Shown here: piece after piece, positions 1 through 12,561 of the stretch
Layout: every line of letters starts with the position of its first letter
Numbering within the stretch: position 1 is the stretch's first letter
Assembly: GCA_003956705.1 (NCBI GenBank)
Contig: QZCP01000010.1
Location: 1 to 64,000 of the forward strand
Direction: 5' to 3'
Length of the DNA stretch: 64,000 nucleotides
Source: Brevipalpus yothersi
Lineage: Eukaryota; Arthropoda; Arachnida; Trombidiformes; Tenuipalpidae
Program-made: the position numbers and the translations under genes
Notes under the pieces: generated by a model
The model's database searches: none
Told to the model about the DNA's origin: nothing
The model's input: the letters and a program-made list of their open reading frames with translations, nothing else

Positions 1-70
<70 letters not shown>
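1..70. repeat. (GA)n microsatellite at the window edge
   Basis: An uninterrupted run of 35 GA units that continues to the left edge, so its full length is unknown. No gene is associated with it. Confidence 0.95.
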
Positions 71-74
<4 letters not shown>

Positions 75-678
75 TGATGATTGAAGGAAATGATTTTTGT
101 CATCAAAAATTTTTTCATCATTTCGCCTCTGCCTATCTCTGTTGGACATCATCATGAGAGAAAGAGAGAGAAGATGAGGAGAAGAGAGCTGGAGATGGAT
201 CTCCAGCCACTCATAAACATTACCAATTTGTGGCCTTCTCAACATCAACTCATCAATTCGCAATTCAATCCAATTCAAAATAAAATAATGTCCTTGCGCG
301 AGCGTGTCTCTCTCGGTGTTTATCGAACTTGGAGTGTAGACACAGCGAAACTCTAGAACTGTTCTATGATTGTCATTATTGAAGAACGGAGCGAAAAAAA
401 AAATAAACTCTCCACCAAGCCAGCCGCCATTGACTGATACTCATATGAGGCCAACAGAAGGCTGGTCAATACACATATACGCATACATGCACACAAGTCC
501 GGAGTGTGTTTTGGCCCTCTTATATATCGGCTGCGTTTTCCTGTTCAGAATATATACACACACATTCAATAGATTTGCACATTCAATTGGACTGTGGATC
601 AGCTGAACCATTCCCTCTCTCCTCTCTCTCTCCGTACTTGTGTCACCCCGTTGGCCTGGCATCAATTTGATTTCATTC

Positions 679-681
<3 letters not shown>

Positions 682-755
<74 letters not shown>
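682..755. repeat. (TC)n microsatellite
   Basis: Pure TC dinucleotide tract of about 74 bp, in the opposite orientation to the GA tract at 945. Confidence 0.95.
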
Positions 756-757
<2 letters not shown>

Positions 758-943
758 CCGCCACGAGCTCTTCTCCACAGCCTCCCCAGCCTCCTACTTC
801 CTTCTCTCTTGTGATATTATCCATCACTACGTGCCGAGTGTGTGTGTGCTTGTGTGTGTGATGTAGGCAGAAGGAAAGAGAGAGAGAGAGAAAAAGAGAG
901 GAGAGTGAATCAAACTGAATCAAAGGCGTTGGTTCGCAATAGT

Positions 944-944
<1 letters not shown>

Positions 945-1013
<69 letters not shown>
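945..1013. repeat. (GA)n microsatellite
   Basis: Pure GA tract of about 69 bp. With the TC tract at 682 it forms an inverted pair about 190 bp apart that could fold back in single-stranded form. Confidence 0.95.
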
Positions 1014-1016
<3 letters not shown>

Positions 1017-1844
1017 AGCTCTCATCTCGGATGCTGTTCAACCCGATCTCGCGTCAGCTTCATGGGCGAAACAAGAGGCTTGTACTGCGCATACAGTAAC
1101 ATCTCTCATCATCAAGGCACTACCAAGAGCGTTGATCTCTATCTTGAGTTCTCTCTCTCTCTTTCTCTTTCTCTCTCTACTCTTATAGCTTTGGCCCCCA
1201 ATCTGACTCATTCCCCCTGTTCATTTTATTGGTGTATCATGGATATATTTTGAACGCTTGTCAAATGCGAATGCTTACAGAAGAAGAGAGAGAGAAACGA
1301 TAGAGAGCAGAAGCAAAGGAAGAAGAAGGATGGATGCAATAGGAGAGAGAGAGATGATTTTCACTTCGATTCGGATTGGATATAATTTGTGACAGAATAA
1401 GAATTTTTTCGAGATTTTCAATGAAAATAGAATGAGATCAAGAGTGGGGAAAAAGATGAGGTGGAAGAAGATTTGTTGGGTGGTCAATAGAAAAGTGATA
1501 CTGTTGTTGTTGTTACTGTTACTGGATGTTCGGGTGAGAGATGAGATATTAGAGAATGGCCTGAGAAGTTCGTCAGCCAGTTGCGTAAGGCCGCTTGGTG
1601 GCAATCGATTGGCCAGTCACGCATGTTATAAAGCATCTGGCTTCGGACTCAAGCTTGTTTGAAGCTGGAGGAAAAGAGAAAAAGAAAGAAAGAGAGAGAG
1701 AGAAGATGAGGATGAAGGTGGAGGGTGGAGAGGCCAGTAACGTGTGCTGGTCAGTCACACTCACTCACTTGATGATGGAAAAATAAAATCAAGATGAGGA
1801 GGAAGAAGGAGAAGAAGAAGTAGAAAAAGAAAAAGAAAAGGAAG

Positions 1845-1853
<9 letters not shown>

Positions 1854-1895
<42 letters not shown>
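1854..1895. repeat. (GA)n microsatellite
   Basis: GA tract of about 42 bp following about 55 bp of imperfect GAA/GAAA purine repeat. Confidence 0.9.
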
Positions 1896-1898
<3 letters not shown>

Positions 1899-2560
1899 TG
1901 CATGATCACTTTGGCCAGTGAAACAGCCGGACGATCTGGAATCATCATGCAATTTTAACTTTTTTTCTCTCGCTTTCAGTTCTTGCCCTTGCCCTCTCTC
2001 TCTCTAACTTCTATCTGAAACTCTGAATACATCTCCTCATGATGACGAATGAATGATGCATGATGGCCAAATTGGCACCCAGGCAATACACACATACATA
2101 TATATATGTATAGTTGCTTGTCCTCTAGTATAATATGTTTCATTATTTCCAAGGAATAATGTAATGAAGTGAACAAGAACCTTCACCATCATCAACGTCT
2201 TTTTCTCTCTCTCATTCACATGAGCGTCAGAAGTTTTTTTCGCGATAATTTTGTGCCAAAAATTTAAATCATCCATAAATCCGTTGCATTTACGTGTATA
2301 CATGTATACTGTACATGTGTGTGTGTATAGCCCTTGGAAAGTGTAGGAGACTCTCGGTAAAACACACACACAGTATTCTTTCGACTACCATGTAGCTTCT
2401 CTAATAAACTTGCATATATATATCGCCTACTACTACTACTACTACTATTATCTTCTCCTCCTCCTCCTCTTCTCCCCATCATCCTCTCTCTTCCCCAATG
2501 TTCATGGCAAGTTCATGGCCAATCGATAATATTGCCAAAATCGATCTCTCGAAGAACTAA

Positions 2561-2581
2561 GAGAGAGAGAGAGAGAGAGAA
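2561..2581. repeat. Short (GA)n microsatellite
   Basis: GA tract of about 21 bp, followed closely by a CT-rich stretch at 2590-2610. Confidence 0.85.
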
Positions 2582-3761
2582 GCAAAAGTCTCTCTCTCTT
2601 CTCTCTTACTTCTTGTTAACTTCCAAGTTCAATCAAGTTCACTGCTGAGGGCGCTACTGTCCGATGAGCAAAAACTTCTGGAAGGGGGAAAAATTATTCA
2701 ACCAGCACAAAACTATGCTCACTTGATCATTTTTAGTCCCCATCTCAACTGCTCCCTCGAATACAAAAGAGATGTTGTAAAGAAAAGCGCCAAACCAAGT
2801 TCAATTTTGCTTCTGCCTCGAGACTGGAAAGGTTAAACTCTTCACTCAGAGTACTACTACTCAACATTACACACTTTTTTTTTCACTCTTCAATACTTCT
2901 TCTTCACATATACTGTGTGTGTGTCCAGCGTTGAAACTTGCTGAGTGCGTTTATTTTTTTCGTTTATCTCTCTGCCTTTTTGATACACATATAAATATAT
3001 GTATAAAATAATAACTACAACTACATCCATAATCTAGTGAGTGTGTGTGTGTCAGTCCGTTTGGCATTGTTTCTCAAATATCACAATCTCTCGCTCTCTT
3101 GTATATGTGAAAAAATGTGTGTATATTAGCCATATTCAAAACTGAAACAGAAAAACCACCGTGTGCGGATGTATGTGCGTGTGTGTGTATGTACACCTTC
3201 TTTTTTGATCATTTCTCAAAGTGTGTAGTTATGTGTAATAATATTTAATAAATATATGTATAAAATGTTATAGTAAGAAGAGTGGAAAAGAATAATTAAA
3301 TTCTTTTTTCTGTCTCTCTCTTTCTCTAAAAAATTTAAATTAAATTCTCATACACACACACATACCCATACTGTACATATTATATATATTGTATATATAT
3401 ATAATATTCACACACACACACACACATACACACACTGAAAGCAGCTCAACAACTGATCAAAACTTTCTCTCTTCTCTTCTCTCTGTCTTTCTCTCTCTCT
3501 TTTTCTCTCTCTGTCTCAACCGTCATCTTCAGCAAGAATTTTGAAAAAAAGGAAAAAAGTTGAAAGTTGATCAGTCAATTTTTGTTTAAACAAAATCTTA
3601 CCTGTCAGTTGTCAAAGCTTCTAGTATCTTCTCTCCTCTGTCTCTCTGTCTCTATTTTTCACCTTCAAAAAGTGGGAAGAAAAAATTTGGTGGTAGTGTT
3701 CAACATTTCGATATTAAGCCCAATTAAAAAAAACATTACACACCGTCATCATCACATCATC

Positions 3762-5915
3762 ATGCCAGTTTTTGGGTCTCTAAGTGTTTCCGCTGCTTCA
3801 CGTACACCATATACCGATGCTACCCAGTGTAAAAAAGTGACCAATCACATAAAACGTCCGATGAACGCTTTTATGGTATGGTCTCAAATTGAGAGGCGAA
3901 AGATATGTGAACAACAGCCTGATATGCATAATGCGGAGATCAGTAAACGTTTGGGTAAAAGATGGAAAACATTATCCGAACAAGATCGACAGCCATTTGT
4001 TGAGGAAGCTGAAAGATTGAGAATACTTCATATGCAACAGTATCCCGATTATAAGTATCGGCCAAGAAAAAAGGCCAAAACAAGTCATGCCAATAATGGT
4101 AATGGTGGTAGTGGTAGTGGTCCAAATGGTGGTGGTACATCGATAAATAATGGTACACAATCAGCCACCGGAAATAATAATTCAATTAATAATAATATGA
4201 CCACAACATCAATGTCCAATACGATTGTGAAAAGTGGTGGTGGCAGTAATGGTACGAACACTTTAAATGGTGCTGGTACTAATTGCAATAAAATGTGTGG
4301 TGGTGTTACAAATAGTGACCAAAAGAGTGGTGGTAATAATACAATCACAACTACTACTACTGGTGTTATTGGTGGTATTCATAATGGTACCATATTGGTT
4401 GCCAAAGGTATTACTACCAATGCTGCTACATGTTCACCAAATGTATCATCCACAAATGCATCATTAAATTTGACAACATCTTCGTCAATTTCTTCAACCA
4501 CACCATCGTCGCTATCAACACCAAGTACACCAAGTCGGATTAATACAACGCTCAAGAGTACCAATAGTGCGCGACTTAATATCAATACCAATACTTCTGC
4601 AATCAATCTTGCCATGAACACATCACGACTCAAATTTAAGCTCACAATTGATAAAAAATTGCGAGATAGCATTAAAAATTGTAAAAGCATTCCGGTATCG
4701 GTGAGCCAATTGACGCCAAGCGCCAAAGTACCATGTTCACCTGGCTCATCAGAGGATCCTGGCTCACCAGAAAGTGCTAATCTATCATTTTATGAAGATC
4801 TGGGTCTAGATAAAACAATAACATCATCATCCTCTGTGGCAGCATCACTATCAGCATCCACAACAACTACAACAGCCCAACAACCACCACCACCACAATC
4901 ACGACCACCTACTCTACCACCAATACTATCAAACACATCTTCCGTTTCTTCATCACTATCTTCGTTGTCCTCTTCTTCCCTCTCCTCCTCTTCCTCCTCC
5001 TCCTCTTCACCACCAACAAACACAATCTCTTCTTCAATTTCTTCTTTAAATTCTTCTTCTTCTCTGTTGTCAACTACTGTATCATCCACCGTTTCAACAA
5101 CAACACCAATCAGTGGTTGTGGTGATGACAATATTATCACCACACTCAATGATGATGATATGCCAACGGCCATGGATCATGAGGACACAATTGGTCCATC
5201 TACATGCGATCTGAGTACATGTACATTGACACCAACATCACCTCCGCCATCATGTCATGATGATGATGGTCCACTTTCCAATATAACTCTTGCCAGTGTT
5301 AATCATCATCACCACCAATTGAATCATGGTAAAATGAGCGACACATGTGACCTCAACGATACACCGTCCATAGTATCCTCCACACTTGAGAGTATCATAA
5401 ACGGAAATACCATTAACATCCTCCATGGTAATATCATTCTCAGTACCAATGGTAATAGTCATCCAACGTCTTCTTCCTCACCTACGTCGTCTTCGTTGTC
5501 ATCATCGTCGTCGTCGTCAATATCGTTGTCTTCAACATCATCTTCGATAATCAACGGTAACAATTGCAACAACAATAACAACAACAGCACTTCGATAGCA
5601 TCTCTTGTTGGTGGTGTATCATCAAATCTATCTCTACCCATATCTTCGGTATCCTCACTAACTACCTCCTCAAATTCTGTGAACCTTTCCCACTTGGATG
5701 ATCTTTCCGATGTACTTCAATTGGAATCAAATTGGGCACAAGAATTGGGAAGCTTTAATCTCACTCCACTATCCGAAATGGATACCTACGATACTGCCAG
5801 CTCTAGTTCCGGATCCCATTTCGAGTTTCCCGATTATGCTTCACCAGAGGTATCCGATATCTTGGATGGAATATTTATGTTCGGTAATCGACCAAACAGC
5901 CCGGAAACCTGTTAA
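3762..5915 (+). CDS. SoxC: SoxC-type HMG-box transcription factor (Sox4/Sox11/Sox14 group)
   Basis: Nuclear sequence-specific DNA-binding protein of 717 residues in one exon. The HMG box is at residues about 28-106. It opens with HIKRPMNAFMVWSQIERRKI, contains the MHNAEISKRLGKRWK core and ends with YPDYKYRPRKKAK, the arrangement expected of group C Sox proteins. The extreme C-terminus (about 35 residues) carries FEFPDY, then SPEVSDIL, which matches the conserved SoxC transactivation tail. Between the two conserved ends lies a long low-complexity linker rich in Asn, Gly, Ser, Thr and His, with runs of Ser and Asn. The start is the first in-frame ATG; the frame stays open upstream but without another ATG. 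Known SoxC proteins bind the minor groove at AACAAT-like sites and act in neuronal and epithelial differentiation; in Drosophila, Sox14 acts in the ecdysone response. Function here is inferred from the family. Confidence 0.95.
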   Translation: MPVFGSLSVSAASRTPYTDATQCKKVTNHIKRPMNAFMVWSQIERRKICEQQPDMHNAEISKRLGKRWKTLSEQDRQPFVEEAERLRILHMQQYPDYKYRPRKKAKTSHANNGNGGSGSGPNGGGTSINNGTQSATGNNNSINNNMTTTSMSNTIVKSGGGSNGTNTLNGAGTNCNKMCGGVTNSDQKSGGNNTITTTTTGVIGGIHNGTILVAKGITTNAATCSPNVSSTNASLNLTTSSSISSTTPSSLSTPSTPSRINTTLKSTNSARLNINTNTSAINLAMNTSRLKFKLTIDKKLRDSIKNCKSIPVSVSQLTPSAKVPCSPGSSEDPGSPESANLSFYEDLGLDKTITSSSSVAASLSASTTTTTAQQPPPPQSRPPTLPPILSNTSSVSSSLSSLSSSSLSSSSSSSSSPPTNTISSSISSLNSSSSLLSTTVSSTVSTTTPISGCGDDNIITTLNDDDMPTAMDHEDTIGPSTCDLSTCTLTPTSPPPSCHDDDGPLSNITLASVNHHHHQLNHGKMSDTCDLNDTPSIVSSTLESIINGNTINILHGNIILSTNGNSHPTSSSSPTSSSLSSSSSSSISLSSTSSSIINGNNCNNNNNNSTSIASLVGGVSSNLSLPISSVSSLTTSSNSVNLSHLDDLSDVLQLESNWAQELGSFNLTPLSEMDTYDTASSSSGSHFEFPDYASPEVSDILDGIFMFGNRPNSPETC

Positions 5916-6951
5916 ACTTTGTAACTATCGCGCTCTTCTCTCTCTCTCTCTCTTTATCTCTCTCTATTCTCTCTCTCTCTCTTCCACTCTCTCTCTTCTC
6001 ATTATCCATAGCCCTTTAAGAATTTTTTTTTCTTGCCAACAAGAATTTTTTTCGTAGCAATTCTAAATCTAAATTTTAATTAAACCAATTCAAATTCTCC
6101 CAAAATTATCAACCACACTCCACCAACCTTGTGAAGAAGAGCCATATTCATAATGCGGAGAAGAGAAGAGAAAAAAAAATACGAATAATGAGTTGTGATC
6201 ATCTTCACATCATCAGACACGCTCGCACATACAACCAAATACTCAAATATTGAGAAGAAGAAGAAGAAGAAGAAAGAAAAAATCGCTCTCATAATATCGG
6301 ACATTCGGACTCTCTCATCACATGATTATTATGATGATGATGATGATGATAGAGGGAATGAAAAATCAATCAAATCAAATTCAAACCTTTCAAATCATCA
6401 TCCAATCGGATTATGTATCAAATACTCGCTCGCTCGTTCACTCTATCCACACATCCAATCTTGTATCATCTCACAGATGATTCATCCATCTATATTTCTC
6501 AATTGGCCATGCTTCTTTTTTTCTGTTAATATGGAATAGAGAGAGAGTAAACATGTTCCCTTTCATCCAATGTGCATACCATATCTATTCTCACCATAAC
6601 CAGATGGCTCCAGCGCATGGAGGAATATATATATATGATATTTTTCCCGCGATTCTGAAGAATACATAATATACCGGAAATATAATGAAGAGCCAATATA
6701 CTGATATGAATTTCATGCCTCTCTCTCTATGGAGAAAAAAAGTCAAACAGTACTCACGTTATTTTTCTGGCTCTCTCTCTTCTTGTTGTCGTTGGTGTCA
6801 GACGATTATTTATCATTTTGATAATCTCTCTTCCTCCTTAATGAACCGACAGTTTGTCTATGCAAACCATTTCTCTTTTCTTCTTTCTTTTTCTCTCTTT
6901 CTCTCTCTCCCTCTTGAACCTCTCATTCAAAAGCTTCACAGTCGACCCAAT

Positions 6952-6952
<1 letters not shown>

Positions 6953-6989
<37 letters not shown>
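6953..6989. repeat. (GA)n microsatellite
   Basis: GA tract of about 37 bp in the SoxC/stomatin intergenic interval. Confidence 0.9.
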
Positions 6990-6992
<3 letters not shown>

Positions 6993-8885
6993 AAACAGAA
7001 AGTCAAAGAGAGAGAGAGAGGAATAGAAAATGGCGCGAAATGAAAATATGCTCTCTCACCAACATCATCATGTGCATTCTCTTTCTCCCGCTTCGGACTT
7101 TATCACCATATGATTCTGGGAATTTTCTTTTTTTTCCTTTGATTAATTCTTCTCCATACTGCATACCGGATGGCGAATTTTTTGATCTGCTCTGGAGAGA
7201 TATATGTACATGTACATGTGTACTGCTATGAGCCATGAATGTCAACTCTTGAGAGACTTAAAGAGTAATTGGAGTTTCTAATTTTGGTACTCTTCGAAAA
7301 ATTCCAATGAATTTTCTCTTTCCAATTAGACAAGAGAGATGCTTTTTGTATCATTTGCTCTCTCTCTCACTCTCTCTCATATCGCACACATTTGCCAGAG
7401 ACGATAATGTATGCACTCTTGGTGAATGATGTAATGTTTTCTCAGCCATTGGGTCAGCATCTTTTGCTCTTTTTTTCTCTTCTACGATCATCTGTTCACG
7501 TTTTTTATTTGGTCAAATCATCATCACTCAGAATATCATCATATTTTCAATGTTTTTGTTCGATTCAACATGTGGTTTTCCTTTGATCTCTTTTTTTTCT
7601 CACCTTCATCTGTTATTTATATATGTAATTTTTTTCTTCTCATCTTTCTCTCCTCTTCTTCTCTTCACCATCTTTCATCAGTCGACATTGGAAAAGCAAG
7701 AAAAAAAAGCATTTTAAAAAATTTGAAATAATTACAGCTCATTTGTTTTTTTGTGTCATTTCGTAGTATATTTTCTTATTGTTACATTTCGTAGTGGTAA
7801 ATCATCATCATTATCATCAATCGTCAATCTTTTTTTTTAAATCATTGATATTTCAATCAATTTAGGATTGTCAATTACACATGATTTTTTTAATAATAAT
7901 AACATCTTTTTAATTATTATTAATCTTGCTCTCAATTATTTTTCACAATTTCCAATCCTTTTTATTACATGATCTTTCACTTTCTTTCTATCTTCTACCC
8001 ACACTCAAAGGATGAAATGGTCAGTATATTTTTCCAATGAGCCTTTGACTACTGTATTTCTTTTTTCTCTTTCATGGAAGTTTTCCCATGGATGCTGGAT
8101 GATAATAATAAAAATCAACTCTTTTGCTCTTTCCCGCTCTTCTTCCGACTGAAGATGATCCCAGATGAAGGAAGTTAAAAAGGTGTTGATGTAGAAGTGT
8201 ATATATCATTCCGTATTCATACGTGTATATGTATATATACGTTTGCATACACATTATGCATCATCATATACACTTTCAGCTATATAATATATATTTACAT
8301 GCAACAAGGAAAAGGAACTTTGGGAGGCAAATGAACGGAAAAAGTGATGCTTGGAAAAAGAGTGTACAGAAAAAAAATCAAGAAGAGGAAAACAAGATAC
8401 AGTGCAGAGATCTAGACTCTCTCTCTCTTCATGATGATATTTTTCTTCCATCTCTCTCTCTCCCTTCCTCTTCTTGGAAAAGAAAAAGATCAAGAGGAGA
8501 TGAAAAAGATGGGAAAACGCAAGAATCATTTACATGGATTGATGATGGTGTGTGATGTGTCAGGATGTGGCCCTAGCAGTCACAAAAATTTTTGGACCCT
8601 GTTGATCCTTGTCCCTTGTTTAAATGGTGTCCAAATACCATTCCTCTCTCTCTCTCCCTCTCTTCAATGAGGAAAGATAATGATTAGCATCATAATATTC
8701 ATGACAAAATAGCCTTCGCCAGTTTATATCATTAAATATTCAAGAAAAGTGGAAGAGAGAAATAAAGATGAAAAGAAGGGAGACATCAGAAAAAGGGTTG
8801 AGAGAATAACCATGAAGAAGATGTAGAAGAAAAACCATGGAACATGAACGTATCAACGGAAGAGAGAAAAGAGAGAAATAGAAAC

Positions 8886-8886
<1 letters not shown>

Positions 8887-8928
<42 letters not shown>

Positions 8929-8930
8929 GA
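8887..8930. repeat. (GAAA)n tetranucleotide microsatellite
   Basis: About eleven copies of a GAAA tetranucleotide, one of the few non-dinucleotide microsatellites in the window. Confidence 0.9.
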
Positions 8931-9304
8931 GAACATGTCATCAACCTTTTTCTGTCTCTCACATCTTCTTATTCATCATCTTGCTTATCCTTTTTTCCGC
9001 TCTCTCTCAGTCTTCCCTCCTTTTTCTCTCTGTTTATACGGATTTTAATTGCACCCCGAGATCACCCTATCATCATCTTCCCATCATCAACATCAACAAC
9101 ATCATCATAGTCATATTCCCTCTTACTCTCAAGATCATCTCTCTCCCTCTCTTCACTCTCATCATTATGTATATATGTATATATTTACATCTTTACTTAA
9201 TTTTCTTGTCGATTCTTACTTTTCCCACTTTCTCGCTTCCTTTCCTTCTCATTCTCTTATTTAATCGGGCCTTAATTATTTAATTATTGTTAGTTAGTTC
9301 ATTA

Positions 9305-9680
9305 TTATTTACTATCCAATGCATCATGATCCAATACTTCACCCACACATGAGCCAAAATCAACGTGTTCCGTTCGCTCATGATCATGGTGTTCATGGTG
9401 CCCGTGAACATGATTATTGGAAACGAAACCTCTAAACAATTCCATTGGAACCGGAAATACAATGGTAGAATTCTTTTCGGCCGCAATTGAATTGAGTGTT
9501 TGCAGGTATCGTAATTGTAGTGCTGCCGGTGAATCAGCAATCACTTCGGCAGCTTCCTTCAATGCTCGTGATGCTCTCTGTTCACCTTCCGCGGCGATCA
9601 CTTTTGCACGGGCTTCTCGAGCTGCTTCCGCTTCCGCTGCCATAGCTCGTTGCAATTGTACTGGTAAGCGGACATCTTTT
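9305..9680 (-). CDS. Stomatin/MEC-2-like protein, terminal exon (C-terminal part of the band 7 domain and tail)
   Basis: Last coding exon of a stomatin-family (SPFH/band 7/PHB) membrane scaffold protein. It codes for 124 residues plus the stop and completes a split Ile codon. It contains the family hallmarks RLPVQLQRAMAAEAEA, ARAKVIAAEGEQRASRAL, ALQLRYLQTL and EKNSTIVFPVP. Stomatins oligomerise on the inner face of the plasma membrane, bind cholesterol and tune ion channels; MEC-2 does this for the nematode touch channel. The acceptor is CAACAG before the AAAAGATG that starts this exon. The tail after the conserved domain (from about 9440 leftward) is unusual: it is rich in His (HGHHEHHDH) and acidic residues. 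TAA stop at 9305-9307. Confidence 0.95.
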
Positions 9681-10788
9681 CTGTTGGGACCCAGATGATG
9701 ATGGACAGAGAAAGGGTTGAAAGAAAGGGAGAAAGAGAAGAACAGAATTAGTTCCATAGAAAATTATCATCACATGTGTTTGCATGTGTGTGTGTATGGT
9801 TGATTATTTATGGAGGTTTTGAAAAATGTGTATGAAAATTCTGGAATCATTTTTTTTCAACTGTGCTACTCTCCTTTTTATCATGCTCAGAATTTCCGAT
9901 TTTCTGATGATGATAATATTCACTGTAGTCATTTGATACTGGTGACGTTTTCATAGTTTTTTGTTTGTTTTCATCCTTCACAGTCTAGTCGGCAAGGTTT
10001 TTGTCTCTGCTTTATGGTTGATATTATTTTTTCTTTCACTCATGAAAATATCCAGAATATATGTACTGTATCCATGAAATTTTGATGGTTTTTCTGTTTA
10101 CCCTTTTTCTATGGACTTTTCTTTACCCTCATCATCATGATGACTATGAATCATTTTGAAGGAAACTCATGATTAACTACTATGAAACAAACTCTTGCAA
10201 AACAGTGGTGAAAAAGCAAGAAAAAAAAAGATATTCCATCTCTCCTATTCTGAGCAAAAAATTTCAACTATGTGATGATATTCAATCACTCTAATCACTA
10301 TTGAAACTATCTTGACTTTCCAAATTTTTTTGCTTCTCCTTGTCATCAGTATTACATGTATGCAAGTATATGCATATTGAGATTGATAATGTCTGGGTCA
10401 AATATTTTGCTTTTGTGTACATGTTATATTAATTTGTTCCACCAAATAAGAAGCAAATCAAATCAGGATCTACGCTATTTCCTGGAGATAGAAGAACTGA
10501 ATCAGCCAATATATATATGCATGTCTGGACACTATTATTATTATGCAAAACTTGACTCAATGTATATGTATAAGTTTTTTTGGTCAAAAGTTTCTATTCT
10601 AATGAGATGGAATGTTTTTGATTATAAGAACTTGCATACACACATTCTAGACGATCGTGAGCAAAATTTTGTTACTTTTGGATGTTTTTGCTATTGCCGA
10701 CGAGAACATGATGATGAAATATTGCCCTCTTAAAATTCAATAATTAATATTATCATGATTAGAAAAAAATACGTATATATATACATAC
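9681..10788 (-). other. Stomatin-like gene intron
   Basis: Intron between the last two coding exons, with GTATGT donor and CAACAG acceptor. An open frame of 125 codons on the opposite strand (10356-10733) has no recognisable domain and irregular composition; I do not call it a gene. Confidence 0.85.
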
Positions 10789-11048
10789 ATTTCTACTCTC
10801 TCTACTTTCACACCCCATGAATCAGTTGCTTCATCCAGTGAAGATTGTATCATATGGCTTATGGATTCTCGTTCTGATAGTATTTCGGATAAATTTTTGG
10901 TACCCAAAACATTACGCAATGTTGTGGCAGCCAACAGTCGAGTTGATCGAGCATAATCTTCCACATTGGACACCGATGCAATGGCATTACTTATCCGGAA
11001 ATAAACAACCGCATCAACAGCAACCGTAACGGAATCTTTCGATAATAT
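10789..11048 (-). CDS. Stomatin/MEC-2-like protein, internal exon (middle of the band 7 domain)
   Basis: Internal exon of 260 nt coding for 86 residues plus two bases. It begins ILSKDSVTVAVDAVVYFRI, continues with STRLLAATTLRNVLG and ends SWGVKVERVE, all near-diagnostic for stomatins. The upstream acceptor is GGCTAG and the donor is GTATGT. The next exon supplies the last base of an Ile codon, giving the invariant VERVEIKD. It follows the exon at 12562-12717 across a 1.5 kb intron. Confidence 0.95.
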
Positions 11049-12561
11049 CTAGCCATTGATTATAATTTAATGGCCATGACAATGATAATTTTGTGTCCAG
11101 ACAAAATTGAACCGAAGAGCATGGAAAGAGAAAAGAGAGAGAAGATGAGTAAATTAGTTAATTAGTTAGCAAAATTAAAACGATAAAATATACCGGATTG
11201 ATGATAATACACTTAATCTTCAATTTCAATTACTTTAACCACTTTCTCATTCTTCTTCAAGCTTACTCATATTACACACTCACACATTCTTTAATTACAA
11301 ACAGAAAAACTTTACTTTTTTCTCTCATCTATTAGTCACATGAACATGAACATGAACATTTCAGTCGGATGATAATCAGCATCATCAACATGATAGTGAG
11401 AGATGAATTTTGCTCTCTCTTCTCTCTTTTTTACATCCCCTTTTGAAAAAAAAATTTTTCCAAATTGATAAGATAGACCAAGTGCCTGTCTCTGTGTGTG
11501 TGTGCCGGTATCAGTCAGCAGATAGACGTTAAAATCCTTTATCATGAGATATCGGTTGAAAAGAGATGCGTAATAAGTGAGAAAATATTTCATCAGACTT
11601 TGGAATCGACGATAATTGGAAAATGAAATCACACATTTTCTCACACTTTTTTTTGACCGTTGGGTTTGAAGAAAAAAAAAGGTGAACCCAGGATGTTTAT
11701 ACACACAATTCTATTGGAAAAGTTGACATCCATCTCTGTCTCTCTCTCTATCCTTCGTTAGTATATATTTACATTGCATGGATGAATCGAAATTTCAAAA
11801 AATGAACACCTTGAAATGCAATCATAGCATGTCATGATTGCAAAAGCATTACTCATCCTCTGAGTTGGTAGCAATTTCAGTAATTTTTACTTTCTTCTTT
11901 GGGAATGATGATAATATTATTTTCAAATAAGATATAAAATTTAACCAATTAATCGGACATTTGACTTGAATATTTTTCCCAATAAGTATGCATTACAATC
12001 AGGATATCATCAACATCATTACCATGTTCTGTTTGGGAGAACTTATCGAAAAGAATACAGAATCATAATTCATTCCTTTTTCTTACTTTTTCTTCCCTAC
12101 TAACTACTCATTTGTATGTACAAGATGTGCATTTTTTTATTCTTTTTCTCGATTCTGACACACAAACACACAGACAATCAATCATATTCCCTCAACCCTA
12201 TGTGTGTGTGTGTGTATCTGATGTATACTCATAATTCAATGAGATAACCATTTTTCTTATTCCTTATTACCCGGTTCCTATCATCATTATCATGATATTA
12301 TTATTTGCCACACTTTTCATACATGGACTTGATCACACACACAATTTTTATTATCAGCCAAGAAAAAAAAGTTCTGTTACTGTCCTGTTGTGTAGGTATG
12401 TCTGCTTGGTTTTCTTTTTGGTGGTGGACAAAAATTGATCATGATCATGGTTGATCATCATTATGATCATTATAAATATATATACACCATGTATAATGAT
12501 GAAGAAAAAGTGTAAGATGAATCGATTATGTATGTGTGTGTGTGTGTGTATATTATCTTAC
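11049..12561 (-). other. Stomatin-like gene intron
   Basis: Intron of about 1.5 kb with GTAAGA donor and GGCTAG acceptor. It holds short CA/TG runs (for example near 12200 and 12535) and otherwise no feature I can support. Confidence 0.85.

Larger units (their letters stand above)
71..3761. other. Upstream/5' region of SoxC, microsatellite-rich, no supported gene
   Basis: This stretch holds several GA/CT tracts, short CA/TG and AT runs, and pyrimidine-rich sequence up to the SoxC start. Open frames here are translations of the dinucleotide repeats (Arg-Glu or Leu-Ser polymers) and are not genes. The last few hundred bases before 3762 probably include the 5' untranslated region and promoter of SoxC. 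I see no clear TATA box or initiator that would fix the transcription start. Confidence 0.6.
5916..9304. other. Intergenic/3' region between SoxC and the stomatin-like gene
   Basis: No coding sequence is supported. The first part is probably the SoxC 3' untranslated region; it starts with CT-rich sequence. The two genes converge here (plus and minus strands), so both 3' ends and polyadenylation sites must lie in this interval. Candidate AATAAA-type signals occur near 8105 (plus) and 7960 (minus), but I cannot choose between them. A GA tract (6953-6989) and a GAAA tract (8887-8930) are listed separately. Confidence 0.6.

Noticed and set aside
441..1025. Open frame of 194 codons on the minus strand
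   Set aside because: It consists largely of Leu-Ser and Arg-Glu polymers from CT/GA tracts, with no domain; a translation of microsatellites.
4790..5173. Acidic minus-strand frame inside SoxC
   Set aside because: Shadow of the Ser/Thr-rich SoxC linker; the complement of TCT/TCC runs gives Glu runs.
10356..10733. 125-codon ATG-led frame antisense in a stomatin-like intron
   Set aside because: No recognisable domain, irregular composition, no splice or neighbouring gene context.
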